Assembly (NCBI GenBank): GCA_950295325.1
Contig: OX485805.1
Coordinates: 39,111,501-39,171,500, forward strand
Source of the DNA: Polytrichum commune
Taxonomy: Eukaryota; Streptophyta; Polytrichopsida; Polytrichales; Polytrichaceae
DNA: 60,000 bases
Reading direction: 5' to 3'
Under the pieces are notes generated by a model. That model saw nothing but the letters and a program-made list of their open reading frames with translations. It searched no databases and was not told where the DNA came from. Every line of letters starts with the position of its first letter. The first letter of the stretch is position 1. Positions 46,430 to 58,905 of the stretch are shown here, one piece after another. The position numbers and the translations under genes were made by a program.

Positions 46430-48020
46430 ACATGTATGACATTTTTAACATGTCATGTGATGTATTTGCAAATACCATGTTGTGGGCATGACGTCACAAC
46501 CATGTTGCCCAACTCTAAAACCAACCCATTAGGGTTGGTTTTGTGAAAATATTGGGCCAACTAATTAGAACCAATAAGAGCCACTAATAAAATCAACATT
46601 TGGCCACTAATAGAACCAATTACTTGGCGCCACAAGCATCCCATCATGAACCGTCTTATTGTCAAAATAACAACCCGACTCTAAAAGGGAGTGGTATTAA
46701 GCGTCCACAAGCTACGAGATTAGCAATGCGATTTGTCTACCGTAGTCTCAAGCGGTTCTAACACATGTGTACATGAACAAGTCTAAAATGCAAGTATCTA
46801 AAAGAAACCCATTCAAGGAAGTGTATGAGTAGTACTTTAGGAACTCAAAAGATTGTCATCTTGGTTTCCAAAAATTTCAACTCAATACCTATGTTCCTCA
46901 TTTGAATTTACTAATGTGCTCATGGAGTTGCTACTTTCGTTCTAAGATCTTTATATATGCCGCAATTTTGCAAGTAACCATTATAGGATCGTTTGCGATG
47001 GCCAACAACATGACACAATGCCACACATGTTTTCGTTAGGTCCTTGTTTTAAAACTAGAAACATTAGTGAAAATCACTTTTATTTTTAAAAAAATTGTGA
47101 AGAATCAAAGGGATTTCATAAATTTTAAAAGAATACCACCAATCAATCCATTGTGATAGATTTGCAAGTTATCGTGTGACAAAGGATAAGTTTTCAGTGA
47201 TGCATGACAATTACCCATGGCTTATATGCTTGTAGTGCATGGAGTTTCCCAAACTCTTTCTTGAATGAAAGACAACACTTGTTTGATTGTGGGTTGCTTG
47301 TGTTAGTGTGAAGGTTTGTTCTTGCATGATACTGGCATATGCTTTGTGAGCATCAAGGGGAATGCTACCAAAGGGGCACCAAATCACCCACAACATCTAT
47401 TCCGATTGTATTTCTAGGTAAAGGTTCTCTTTCATGGCTTTGATTTTGAGATAAGGTGGTGCAAGATTTTCATGTGTAGGAAGATAGAAATTAGGTAGAC
47501 TGCAAATTTTATGTGTAATTTTATTCCTTAAATTGAAATTACTGCGAATTTTGAAGCCAAAAGTTGGCCCAAACATATTACCAATGTCTAGAGTTCACCA
47601 TGACCGCTCATTTTAACTACTCATTCCTCCTCACCTTAGCACTTCAAACATGGACATGTGTCATGACACTATTGGTTCCGGCCTGATTGAAATTGAGTCT
47701 CAACCTAATCAAAACTATGGCACCCTATATAGACTCTCAACGAGACCTTGATCGGAAATATGTGGTTCGACTATTGTCACTAGCCAACGGGAGTGGCCAA
47801 ACTAATACATGTGTAGATTATGGTGGCCTTTTTGCTAGGGTTTGGCATTCGAATTTATATTGTCAAATATGTAATCGAAAGTGGGCCACAAGGCACTCCC
47901 TTACTACAACTTGAAGATGGGATAGGCTTATAAAGGGTATTTTATGTGTTCTTTATAATATAAACCAACCAAATACTAGTTTACGGTAGTTGTTTACCGA
48001 ATGTCATGCTGGTGTTTCTA
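46430..48020. other. Gene-free stretch
   Basis: No supportable gene. 47440-47730 is the inverted partner of the repeat at 23397-23680. Confidence 0.45.
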
Positions 48021-48269
48021 CATTAGAAGAGAACTTGTTCATTACAACCATGTCCGCTACAGCTTGGCCCTTGCAACTCATGGCAAGAAAATGCATAAAC
48101 AAATCATTTTGATTGTCACTCATAGGGTTTCAATTGTCAATTCTCCAGAGTTCGCAAGCAAAATGTTTCGGTTTGACAATTGAGTTGATTCATTTATGCA
48201 TTTTCTCGCCATGGGTCGTAATGGCCAAGTTGCAACGGACAGTTGTAATGGACAAGTTTTCTTCTAGTG
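48021..48269. mobile_element. CACTA-like MITE (249 bp)
   Basis: The left end CATTAGAAGAGAACTTGTTC followed by attacaac pairs with the right end (gttgtaatgg, acaagttttcttctagtg), whose complement is CACTAGAAGAAAACTTGTCC. CACTA..AGAAAA ends are typical of the CACTA/EnSpm superfamily. The 3-base flanks (cta, acc) do not match, so the insertion duplication is not visible. A lone end is near 28486 and a relative at 27582-27795. Non-coding. Confidence 0.65.
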
Positions 48270-48524
48270 ACCAGCAATTTCTCAAACCTTTGCAACTCGT
48301 GGGTTTGCATTTTGTAAATAGGAATGCCATGTATGTAAGGGTGAAACTATACACCCTCAAGGAATCAAGGATGAGATTCCCCAACCAAAGTCTTGGGACT
48401 GCTTAGTGAGGTAAACATGCATAATTCAAATGTTCACTTATCTTGAACAGACACACATATTTGAGTCTTGTGTGGTTAAGTGTAAATCCAAGAGCAGATA
48501 CCAAACCACAATGGGTTTAAAAGA

Positions 48525-48690
48525 TATTGGACTACGTGTTCAAAGTATGTTGATCATTTGAGGTTGAATAGTCAACATAACTGGGGATATCTATAAGACC
48601 ATCTAATGAATGCAATTTTTAGTTCAATTTGACATGGAAAAAGATATTCATGTGCTCAAGCTCTTAGAAATATGAGGAACACTTGAGATT
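48525..48690 (+). repeat. Dispersed repeat, third copy of the 25360/35505 family
   Basis: attggactacgtgttcaaag, tgttgatcatttgaggttga, atagtcaacataactgggga and attcatgtgctcaagctctt correspond to 25365-25530 and 35510-35650. Confidence 0.55.
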
Positions 48691-49499
48691 TAAAATTTTA
48701 CCCAATTTCGGTGTTTTATGGAGGGTGGTAGCATTCTAGTTATGGGACCCAAATACTAAGTTATATGTAGGATTTTGGATTAAGCTTGAACACTTGCAAA
48801 GATAAAAGGGGCTGAGGTGTTTGTGATTCCATTTTCTCATACTCTGATTGACGGTTTCAAAAGAATGAGAATTGAGGCATTACGTTCAACATTCAATGGA
48901 GTCATTCAAGAACTTGAGAAAGAACATCAAACAAAAACCTCTTGAGGATCGCATTTCGAGTATCAATAGTTGGGACCAAAATAGGGTTGGCAATGTCGAT
49001 TCCTCTAGTATGCAACTCTTGTATTATAGACAAGGGGCCATAGCATTAACACAACCTAGAGGATGTGGTTGCTTGTTAAAGTGGTTGCTTCTTCTTTTTT
49101 AAATGAAAGAAAATGTTGGGTCTCAATTACTAAATAAGATCTTCGGATCCTAAAGGGAGTACGTTTTTTTTGCAAGTGATTTTGTTGGTCATATATAGAT
49201 GCCATATTCTAAGGCACTCCATGTTGTTGATGAGTGTTAGTTGTCACCCCAAAACTCGATGCCTACAATATGTGCAATACAAGATATAATTACGGAAGGA
49301 ATTGAATGTCTATGTTGAGTACCCTCTCTTCATATATTGTGAAATTGGATGCATATAGTTTAGAGTCCTCTATGTGATAAGAAGTTTTAGTCATGATGCG
49401 TTTTGACTTTGGTGTCATTATATGTAAGATAATATCATGTAGTTAGTATATGGATAACTTATACTATACTATCAGTATTAGTCATATATATATTGGCCC

Positions 49500-49642
49500 C
49501 TAATAAGCCATTATAGATTGTTCTTTGTTTAAACCTCCACACCAACTCCAAGCATGCATTGAACATGGAAAGTTTTGTATGGAAAACAACCAACTCCCAA
49601 CCAAATCTCTGGTTGAATTCAAAGATACCTCTAATGTATGCC
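49500..49642 (-). repeat. Single right arm of the foldback family
   Basis: gattgttctttgtttaaacc, tccacaccaactccaagcat, gcattgaacatggaaagttt and aaacaaccaactccc.accaa match the right arm at 32960-33110. Confidence 0.65.
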
Positions 49643-50292
49643 AAAAACTAGAACTCCACAATGGCTTGTATCTACAATGAAATAAATGAAATTGGTTTTA
49701 AAGCCTAGGAAGCCAATGGGACTAAGGAGTACATGATGGTGGTTTCAAACTGGTTAATTCATTAGAGTGGTGGAGTGCAGTAGCCTCCGTGGGATAGAGG
49801 CTAATGTCAATTTGATGGTCCCATTGAAAGAAAGACTCGAGGCTTCCTAATACCATAGTAGGATGGCAAAAACTAATTAAAAAAATTCAAGCCTAATCTT
49901 TTAGGAAATTAATTTGTCACATGGCCTAAATGGAAGGAAAACATAACCATAAAAATGTCTGAATATCAGGAAATTTGGTGTGTTTTGGAACGAGGCCAAA
50001 GTCAACAACTCATATGCATAGACAACACTATTGTGCCTATCACGCACATTCACATGGAGTGAATCCAACATTCACGCATCACAAATTGAATATCTCAAAA
50101 TCAAGAGTCCTAAAAGCTTGAGAGAAGCAGAGTCTGCTCAAGAAGTGTGGAGAAAGTCTAGGTAGGATATCTCAAGTGCGTAAAAATGTGTGTATGTATA
50201 TACATATTTGCCTAATTATTCATAATTGTTTGTATAGACCACCTAAGCCATTTTCTGAAATAAATCCTACTATCAACGTCTGGTACTACATT

Positions 50293-50470
50293 CTAAAAAA
50301 GTGATGGAAACCTATCTCTGATGAGGTTATATAGGGTACACTCCAACACAAAGTGTGCCTCATTTTCAATCACATTGTAAGAGCAAAACTAGCATAGTCT
50401 ATTATCTCTAGAGATAGGGATAGTCAGCCATCGTCCAGTTTCAATGGCAAGTCTACGTTTCGAGGTGCAG
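50293..50470 (-). pseudogene. C-terminal fragment of a LINE reverse-transcriptase protein (zinc-finger region)
   Basis: Read on the minus strand, one frame from about 50470 gives SKRRLAIETGRWLTIP, then ISRDNRLC, a TAG stop, FCSYNVIENEAHFVLECTL and YNLIRDRFPSLF followed by a stop. The pattern C..C, then E.EAHF.LECPLY..LR, is the zf-RVT tail of plant non-LTR retrotransposons. The in-frame stop between the two cysteines and the absence of readable reverse-transcriptase motifs upstream (50480-51300) show a dead, mostly decayed copy on the same strand as the lipase gene. Confidence 0.75.
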
Positions 50471-52253
50471 TAAGCCACACTAATTTTGTTCAACTTTGTC
50501 CTCCAACAGAAAATCTTTAGGGGAATCTGAGATTTCATTTGGAAGACTAACCATGCTCAACGCGTGGAGGATGCATTTGTTACACATACTTTAGGTGATA
50601 AGATTGTTAGAGACACCAAATCCGATTATTATTAAATCTCCCTCATATCTGTCAACTCTCATTCTTCAAAGTGAGGAAACGAAGGGGCAAACAATTCAAA
50701 GAATCGATTCGTAAAACCATTACCTTTATGTGTTCCACAACCACCAAATGAAAGTAGTATATCTCATCTGTTCTTTTGACGAGAGTAAATTTTACAAATC
50801 CGTTCAACAAGAAACTGGTCCCAGAAATAATATTCAAATTCATGTGGCTAAGAAAACCCACACAATTTCCAACCAAAATCTATCCAAATTTCCCTAAATG
50901 AAACCAACACACTACATCCCTCAACAATATCTACTTTGCAACAGACCTACATCCCTGAATAGTTTACAACCAATTTAAACATCTTGTGCTCTCACCTTAG
51001 AATACAATTTCTAAACTTCCACTTTTGATCAGACCAAAAGGACAAACCAACACGAAACAAGAAGAAAAGCAAGCAGTAAGGCAAAGAAAAACATAATAGC
51101 ATCAACAAAGTCCCAGTGAGTCTGAAGAAAATGCATTTGAGCATGCACCAAAATGTCTAAAATATCTCTTGCAGAAAGGTGCAACACAAAGTCAACCAAA
51201 ACAAGCTGGGAAATTGACACAAAATATACACTTTCAGGATTGAAGTATAGAAACACCAGTGACAGTTTGGGTACCTCGCAAAGCTACTTAGGAATATTCC
51301 AGCTCTATTGCTGGAGTATAAAACCTGGACTCAATCTCTGTCATGCAGATGTTGAGTATCATGCTATATTATAGCAGGCCTTAAATGCAAGCCCATATCT
51401 TCATGGTCTACACAAAGACCTGCTCTGATAAATTATGTACAGAAAAATTAATTTACAGTACCTCCAACACATTAAATTTAAAGTTAGATAACACAGGCAC
51501 TCATCTGTAATTATGTGCCCTTCAAATTAAACAACTCCACCAGCTTCAAACAGTTTATGAAGAGGTGCTGTTATTCTGTGGAAGATTTACTTTTGAGCCT
51601 CAACGCTTGGTCATATCAGAATATGAATGTCCAGGGCTTACCCTGATCCGCACTCCAACACCCAATCATTGTAAACGATAGTTGACGGTGGCAGAGTGCT
51701 GGTGTGGCCCATTAAAACAACCAAAGTTGGGGGTGTCCACAGCGTTCATGGTTGCAGACTTGGTGCCTCTAACACAGAGGGTCTTGTCCTTTCATGGGAG
51801 TAACTTGTAATATCAACATGAAAACCCAGCTTTATACACCTCAGGGATTCAAGCCGATGTAAAGACTCCTTAACAACCATAAACCCTGGTTGATTTGGCT
51901 TCAACCTTGCCACCCTGCAATTCCTCATGGCTGATTCAAAGCCAAGGCAGATTCATAGCCAAAACAGCACTCCACCCAACAGTCTTCTATATTGCCTTCT
52001 CATTGATGTTGATGTAAATCTTCATTATTGTTCATGTGCAGTACAGGATCTCAGCTTATACAGTAACAGGGCAGCTTGTTCAGCAAGTTCCTGTTGCTCC
52101 CTCCCACCAAACTTCTTTCTTCTTCCCTGAGTAGGATAATAAAATGATGGTGTCCTGGAATCACATCGCTGCATTGTCGATGAGATTCCTTAGTTTCAAA
52201 TTTCAGGTAGACTCACCGTCAACCTCAATTGTATATTGCAGTTTACAAGCGCG
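50471..52253. other. Spacer and probable lipase 3' UTR
   Basis: No independent gene is supported. Sequence from about 51400 to 52253 is non-repetitive and may include the 3' UTR of the minus-strand lipase. The minus frame 51029-51256 is a hydrophobic chance frame without an ATG start. Confidence 0.4.
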
Positions 52254-55200
52254 TCAAGAGCTGACATCAGTCTTGCAATGACCCAATATCTGACCAGTGC
52301 CATTAACCAAGGCCAATACGTTGTCTTCAGTCCTCAAATAAACACCATAATAATTTAAGTGGTCTTGGATGCTGTTGCCTGATACAGACCTGCGATAATG
52401 CACACAACAAGTCTCTCGTCATTGCATCAAAGTTGCCTATATGCTTACTAGAGCAGTAAAGAGTTGGGACACTTTACATCATGACATGAAATGATGTGAG
52501 CCCCTCAAGGCCAAAAAAAAAATTGCCCCAAAATCGCCTAAAACAGTTCAGTCCTACTCAGAAGCTCACAAAAGAAAATCGGCACCTCTTATGGTAGAAC
52601 TGACAATGCGGAAGGAATCCTTGTAGGGTTAGGATTGTTCACACAAATTTTCAGCATCCATGTGTCCAGAAATAAGAAGATTATAATGTAAACGCATATG
52701 CTGGTTTCATCAGGCAGCAGTGACTGCCTGGACAATAAAGTCCGTCTCAGCCTTTAGAAATTAAAGCTATATGACAAGATGAAGTCAGATGCTTCCTACT
52801 GCTCATGCCATCAGTCACACAATTAAACAGCAATGAGGATATTGACCAAGAGAATGCGAACCTGCTACAGGACGGGTCCTCCCCAGAGTCATCGCAAATT
52901 CGTTCAAATTCATACTGCAACCGCCCTATGGCAATCTTGAAAATCCACACCTGCATTCCTCTCTAATGAGTTTATGCTTCCTTTTTACAAAACGAAAAAT
53001 ACTGGTCAACCACTACCCACTTGAAAACATCCAACCAGAACAATAATGTTTTCACATACCATCCTTCACTTGAAATGAAAGACCTTGATTCTACTTGAGG
53101 CAATGACCCAAAGCATCAGTGGGTGTACCTGCTGCCATGCACTCTTGTCCTACTTGGTAATAAGTTAATAATGATATGTTGGAAATAGAATTGAGTAACA
53201 TCTACACTAGAGTAAAAGACATCACTTCACGTATGCCACAGCATCAAACAATTCGTACAAGCTCAGGCTGCTAATATACCTCAGTTGCAAAATGATGGTA
53301 CGTCTTTTGGCCCAGAATAGCATAGTAAGGAGGCAAATGCGGCACCACATCATGCCCATGTGTTATTCGAACTGTTGCAGGGACACTATCCATGTAATAA
53401 GTTGCAAAAGCGGAATTTCCTATTCGAGGCTGTCCGAATGTAATAACTTCTATGCTCTTCTGTCCATAGTTTGCCTGCAAAAATGACAAACTTAACAATG
53501 AACAAGGACAGATAGTATCTACATTCATGTCAACCAAATTGTGGATGCAAAAAAAACACACAGCAACCTTTTCATAAAAGCAACTTCCACCTCTCCCACT
53601 TATAAGTGATTAATCCTGTGTGTTCCTGTTTCTCCTTTTCTGTAGAGTACTGTAAAATGAAAAGAATATGAAAACTAACTACAAACATCAAATGTAGGTG
53701 GTCTAGATCTCAACAACCATTACTGATATGTCAAAACTCACTGTAAGATCAAGTGCACAGAATGAGGCCATAGCCCCTCCCATAGAATGCCCAGTCACAA
53801 TGATTCCCAGATCTCCCCTGGCTTGTTGTATAGCTTGCACTGCATTCACTACTTGTTCACGTAGGGTTGTGTTGTGATAAGCTGCATAGAAGCCTCTATG
53901 AACCTGAAGAAAGGGACATGCAAGTAGTCAGTATATATTCTTGAACACTACAATAATGCATCTCATTGACCACTAGTAAGTTCAAAGCCATGATACTCTT
54001 TATCCTTCCATGTCGCCTGCCAGCCATAGTCAGATATTACAAAGAGCCTTTGTCACTTGAAGCTTGGAATAGACAAACCTACCATGGCATCAGTGACCCC
54101 TGGGTAATTAAGATCGAGCTCCTTAAAATACAAGTCCTCTGCCCAGTTTTGCATGCTGCAAAAGAGCAAGATGTTTGTGTTAACAGGCTTCCAACTTTTG
54201 CTTGATAAATTAAGTACTAAAATGGAATCAGCCACAATATGGCAAATCATTGACATGCAGATGGACGACTGATGCTCACAAGTTTTCCTCTTTTTAGTTT
54301 GCTTTGTTGATAATATAAGGAAAATCACCTCGGCCATGAATACCGTTTCCAATTTTGTGATCATTATTTCATCTTTACGAGCATTATCTTCAACAACATA
54401 CTCTTACCTAGACTCTTGTGTGCCCCGAAATGAAATAATGATTGCTTTAAGGTCTTCGTCCACACCAACAAAAGCCTGAATGGAAACAACACATATGCTT
54501 AGGAGACCTCTTCTGCCTTAAAGGGAGGTTTGACAATTCATATTTGATCAAATATGAAGTAAAGAACACATAACCGCTTTAAAACCTCTCACTTTTACTT
54601 ATAAAGAGACCCTACCCAAATCTTTCCTTTACATGAAAATTTTCCAGTTGCTACCAATCATAAGTTCATGTACCTGAAGGCAATGCTGAACCTCTACAAT
54701 CAGAGTGTGGATCTTGAAATCCTGTTAACAACACAAAACCCTTAGTAAACTACAGAGAAGAAAAATCAGAATGAAACATCCACGCACTCACACTGTGCAC
54801 ACAACAACAAAAGGGTTATGGAACTGTAATTCTGAAGGTCTTCTAAAAGAACCACCTCGTGACATAAATGGCTAAAGTTGGCAAACCTTAGTTAAACCCT
54901 GGCACCTCGAGCAGGTCCAAGATAGAAGGGATGTATCGTCCACTATGTATACCTGGTGACAAGACCCCAAATAGCATATTCATAAGTGTCAGGAATTATC
55001 CATGCAAAAAAATAAATAAGTAAATTTTAAAAAATCAACGTAGACAGAGAAGACAACCAATAGATCTAAAAGAGATTCACTCTTAAATTAAACAAGTGTG
55101 CATGATGCTTCAGAACTATAAATACAGACCAACTACTGTCCAAAATTAAGACATTTTACACAAAAAAGTTCCAAAGATTAAGTTTTAATTGGTAGCAGTA

Positions 55201-55725
55201 AGGGGTCATACCGCAGATGCATACTCCACAAGAATAAGGGCCTTAGTTCTATTATATGGAGAGAGATTAATCGCCTGAATTTCATGCTTCCCTGCACATA
55301 GAATGAAGGTTAGGGCACTACCATTGATCTGTACCACAAAATCAGTCGCATCAATCAACCATGCAGTCAAGTGGAAATCCAATATTTGACTCTATTCAGC
55401 CATTGCAATGGTATTTTCCTCCATAAAACTTCTGAACCTTACTTGTCCCCAGTGAAAAGTTAACTCCATACAATCACTATCCCAAGGTTTTAAATTGACA
55501 TTAATGGATACTCAGCCATCGTGATAAGATTCTCTAGTAAGAGTTTTGCTATGGTTAATTCCTGGTCACTAAATTGCTGTTGGCACTTTTGCCTATGGAA
55601 GGTAGTAGATACATAAAATTATTACAAGGGGACGTACCTTTTCCAATAATCGCTGGCGTGATAACGAGTACAAGTAATATTACAATAGCTCCTAATAGTA
55701 TTTGTATCCTACCGGCGTTCTCCAT
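52254..55725 (-). CDS. Class 3 (lipase_3) alpha/beta-hydrolase, ten coding exons, 334 aa
   Basis: Exons, 5' to 3': 55725-55638, 55291-55212, 54952-54887, 54721-54674, 54475-54408, 54155-54083, 53903-53742, 53474-53280, 52950-52862, 52389-52254. All introns are GT-AG, 165-472 bases, and the 1005-base sum is one open frame. The N-terminus MENAGRIQILLGAIVILLVL is a signal peptide or anchor. Then follow SWTCSRC (a cysteine pair typical of this plant lipase group), VGVDEDLKAIIISFRGTQES (oxyanion-loop region), the nucleophile elbow GHSMGGAM with Ser181, FGQPRIGN, HGHDVVPHLPP with Asp237, CDDSGEDPSC, and DHLNYYG with the likely catalytic His300. The triad is complete and the length is normal for the family. 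It should hydrolyse acyl esters (triacylglycerol or monoacylglycerol) in the secretory pathway or outside the cell; the substrate is not shown by sequence. No close gene neighbour. Confidence 0.94.
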
Positions 55726-56760
55726 TTCTTTAAAATATCTGAGAGGATCCGTACAACAAATACCAAATCAGTGTATTGCCAGGAAGAGCGAAGCATCGAT
55801 TCAAAACAGAGGGATACTCATGGAATTGATCCTCAAATTCAAAGACCAGAAGCAGTTTCAACCCAAGGAGCACAGACGGACACTAGATTGCCCGATTGGG
55901 TTGCAAACCGTGATAGAAGAATTATCAAGTGAGAAGAATCCAACTCAAAACAACAGAATTCATGATCCAACGAAGATAGCATGACACCAAAGGAAATGTA
56001 CTAGAAAATTGGAAGACAGGAAGCTACCTAAACCACAAGATTCATATAATTGAGTCGCATCAATGTCACATAGCCTATACAGAAGCAGCCTTCAACAATT
56101 GCAAGTTCCAAATCAGTGTATTGCCAGGAAGAACGAAGGATTTGATGACAGGCATACTAATGTAATTGACCCTCAAACTTACAAACTAGAAACCCGATTT
56201 CGACCAAAGGAGCAAAGACGGACACTCAAATCCCCAATCGAGATAGAAACCGTGATGGAAGAGTTATCAAGCGACAAGAATCCAATTCAAGAAAACAGAA
56301 TTGATGATCCAACGAAGATAACAAAACTAATGCCATCAATGAAACACACTGCATAATCGGAAGACAGGAAGCTATCTAAACCAGAAAATTCATATAATTG
56401 AGTCACATCAATGTCACCATAGCCTGCACAGGAGTAGCGTTCTTCCAAATTTGAGAGAAATTCGCAGCACTTTCACCATTTAAACCCTAATTTTCCACGT
56501 CTTAAGCTATTAATCATCAAATTCTATAAACAAACCAAACCCTAGTTGCAGATTCCCCGCACTTACTCGCTCACTCACTCACCCGAGCTCGATTTTCAGC
56601 GAAATTCAGCAATTCGATCCTCGCCAAAATGAACGATGAAGAGACGAAGAATCCAATCCACCGTGCACTGTACACACGAATTATATAAACAATTACCGCT
56701 GCAAAACCCCATGCCGACAGTCCCCGAAACTCAACCATTCCTAATCATTTCCGAAGAAAA
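55726..56760 (-). promoter_or_regulatory. Probable 5' UTR with an intron, and core promoter, of the lipase gene
   Basis: Just upstream of the ATG, ctctcag ends at 55739, a plausible acceptor. On the same strand about 830 bases further up, GAGCTCGGgtgagtgagt (near 56570-56587) is a strong donor in a gene-like, non-repetitive stretch. A TATA-like tttatataatt lies near 56679-56689 but reads well on both strands. I infer a non-coding first exon and a roughly 830-base leader intron; this needs transcript support. The tandem duplication 55763-56450 would lie inside that intron. Confidence 0.4.
55763..56450. repeat. 345-bp tandem duplication upstream of the lipase start codon
   Basis: ccaaatcagtgtattgccag occurs at 55763 and 56108. 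The whole following 345 bases repeat in order: ggaagagcgaag; attgatcctcaaa; caaaggagca.agacggacac; accgtgat.gaaga.ttatcaag; gatccaacgaagata; ggaagacaggaagct; attcatataattgagtc. Divergence is roughly 15-20 percent by eye. Long open frames in both copies on the plus strand (55574-55984, 56063-56356) share words such as QIQRPEAV but have no domain. Confidence 0.88.
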
Positions 56761-56799
56761 TTTCGCAGAATTTTTTCCCCGTCCCCATAGCCACCTCTA

Positions 56800-58033
56800 A
56801 GAAGTCTAATTAGATGTCCCCGCCGCATCGGGAGAACAAGAAATATGAATCTACTTCCCAAGGACGAAGGTCGGCTATGGCGACACGCACTCTCCAAACC
56901 TTGTCACGCTATCGGAAGAGTCGGTCGATCCACTATCATCCATGTATTCATCCATACGTATATTTCATCCATCCGCGTCTCTCTGTCTCTCCCGTTAAGA
57001 TAGTGTTGGTTAGCGTGCGAGAGGAAGAATGAAATGATGGCTTAAAAGGATTGTTCACATCATCCTAGTCATAGAAAGAAGTCAATAAACAAGTGGCCAG
57101 TCACAAAAGTGCTCTGCCCTAGTATTATCTTACACACATGACCAATTCTAGTTGGTTGTCCAACCAACACCAAACTAGGGTTCATTTCAGAGACCACTTT
57201 ACATCAACAGTACTTTGTAATTGAACTGCACTTGAAGAGTGAGTTCTTAACACACATATGTGGTCGATTCTGGTTGGCTACCAAATTTGAGCTCAATTTT
57301 CAAAGACCACCTCCAGGTCTCTTCTCACAAAGCAAAGCCAATAAATAAATACATCGGCATTGTCACCGACGTAAATGTAACCCATTAGCCCCATTCCGTT
57401 TGTGTCGAAGGTTGCCCTTGTTACATGGTAGGGTGTAGTGTGAAGTTCATCCAAGTCATGTACGAGAGATTACAAGATACCACTTCACAAGAAACAACAA
57501 TCACAAGTTAACCCTTCAAAGACGTAGGGTCTCAATAAACAACCATATACACATTTAATACGGGCTTCACCAAGTTCGTAAATTGTATTATATATATTTC
57601 AGTGTTTATAACCTTATTATATGTATTGTCTCAGTATGTCAAGAAGAAAACCAAAATATAGTCATACTAAACGATGATGATCAATATATATATATATATA
57701 TATAATTTCTCCATGTAGGATTTTTTAGTATTTTTAATGAAGTTATATTTATAATTTCTTCAAATTTTGGAAAATTTGACCAAAGCCGCTTGTGTGATTG
57801 CATGATTTGATATATTTACCCCTCCGTGCACATCAAATTAAACATTGGGTTTTTTTATTATCATTTGTTGATTTTTTGTGGAATATTCAAGAACTTATAG
57901 AAATTTTGAGACATGCATTTATTTTATGTATAAAGCTTGCTTGAATTTGAGGAAACTATGTGGGTGAGCAATTAATCATAAACTACATTATATATTGAAC
58001 GGTATTTGGCACATATGTATATGTAAAATACCA
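56800..58033. other. Gene-free stretch
   Basis: A short plus frame at 56814-57032 (MSPPHRENKKYESTSQG) faces away from the lipase gene and lacks any motif. A (TA)n run is at 57683-57704. Nothing else recognised. Confidence 0.4.
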
Positions 58034-58430
58034 CGCTAAATATTGTAATTAGTGTCACCAATTCTATTTATCTTGCACAATACTAAATGTAAACCACCAA
58101 TGGAGTGGCATCAACACAAAATGTAAACCCTAACATTGTTTGTCATTCCTTTGTAAAACCAACTAGGCTTTGTAGATTTATAATGTTGTAGTTACTATCA
58201 CTCACTAAGTGTATTTTATCCAAATTTAAATCATCCATGACAATATTTCAATACAATAATGTTGGGATGTAGAATAAATATACCAAACTTTGTTTCAACA
58301 ATGGCCATTTAGATGAAACTAAAAGTAAGTTGGAATGATGGTATTTGTAAACTTATTCATAAGAATTGTCGTTAGAAAAGTTACCACATTGACATAAAAT
58401 ATCATCTAACAATATATACAATATTTAGTG
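58034..58430. mobile_element. MITE of the 'CACTAAATA' family, inverted orientation (397 bp)
   Basis: The left end is cgctaaatattgtaattagt followed by gtcacc; the right end is aatatatacaatatttagtg. The interior (aaccctaacattgtttgtca, taaatcatccatgacaatat, caaactttgtttcaa) is the reverse complement of 3736-4126 and 33929-34314. Confidence 0.75.
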
Positions 58431-58495
58431 TATCTTGCTTGGATTTGGCAATAAAGATATTTGACATTATCGATTTGCCTTTAAACAATTCCATG

Positions 58496-58800
58496 GGGAG
58501 GTCACTATCAAAAGTTTATTAAAATACATGAGAATATATATATATATGGTGTTTTTAATTCAATAGAGAAAATTTTCTACAAATTTTGGAATTACCGTAG
58601 TTTGGATAAAGGACATATACAATATTTTATCTAAAGTAGGGTAGGTGAAAAGTATAGGTGGTGTTTTTTTTTATTGATAAAGTAGGGCATGTAATATTTG
58701 TGCAAACATGGAATTGGTGTGAGGTTCAATGCATGTATTTGGTTTGGATGGGAAATCGCCTCAATTTACTAAAAACCGTCCAATTTAGAAGTTGGAGTTG
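58496..58800 (+). repeat. Dispersed repeat shared with 20876-21185
   Basis: catggggaggtcactatcaa, aagtttattaaaatacat, ttttggaattaccgtagttt, aaagtagggtaggtgaaaag and ataaagtagggcatg match the earlier copy in order. The first bases resemble the end of the hAT-like family (CACGGGGAGGTCACT), but I found no matching right end. Confidence 0.6.
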
Positions 58801-58811
58801 CATATCATGGT

Positions 58812-58905
58812 TTAGGGCCACTTCACACACGAGCCAAGAGCCATGACCATGAAATTGTGAGAGCCCAAAAGAAAGTGTCCAAAGGCTATCCCAAGACACT
58901 TCCAA
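58812..58905. mobile_element. Truncated PIF/Harbinger-like MITE
   Basis: TTA is followed by GGGCCACTTCACACACGAGC and the next 70 bases, which are the reverse complement of the right end of 10805-11283 (ctttggacactttcttttgg, gctctcacaatttcatggtc, acggctcttg). The other end is lost near 58905. Confidence 0.75.

Noticed and set aside
51029-51256. Hydrophobic 75-codon minus-strand frame
   Set aside because: It starts at GTG and has no homologous pattern; hydrophobicity follows from T-rich DNA.
52747-52956. Extension of the lipase exon past AGCAG into FAFSWSISSLLF
   Set aside because: It reads on into the intron. The splice at 52862 to 52389 restores the family-typical SVSGNSIQDHLNYYG ending with the catalytic His.
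55574-56356. Plus-strand frames of 136 and 97 codons upstream of the lipase
   Set aside because: Both come from the 345-bp duplicated unit, which explains their similarity; no domain and no good ATG.
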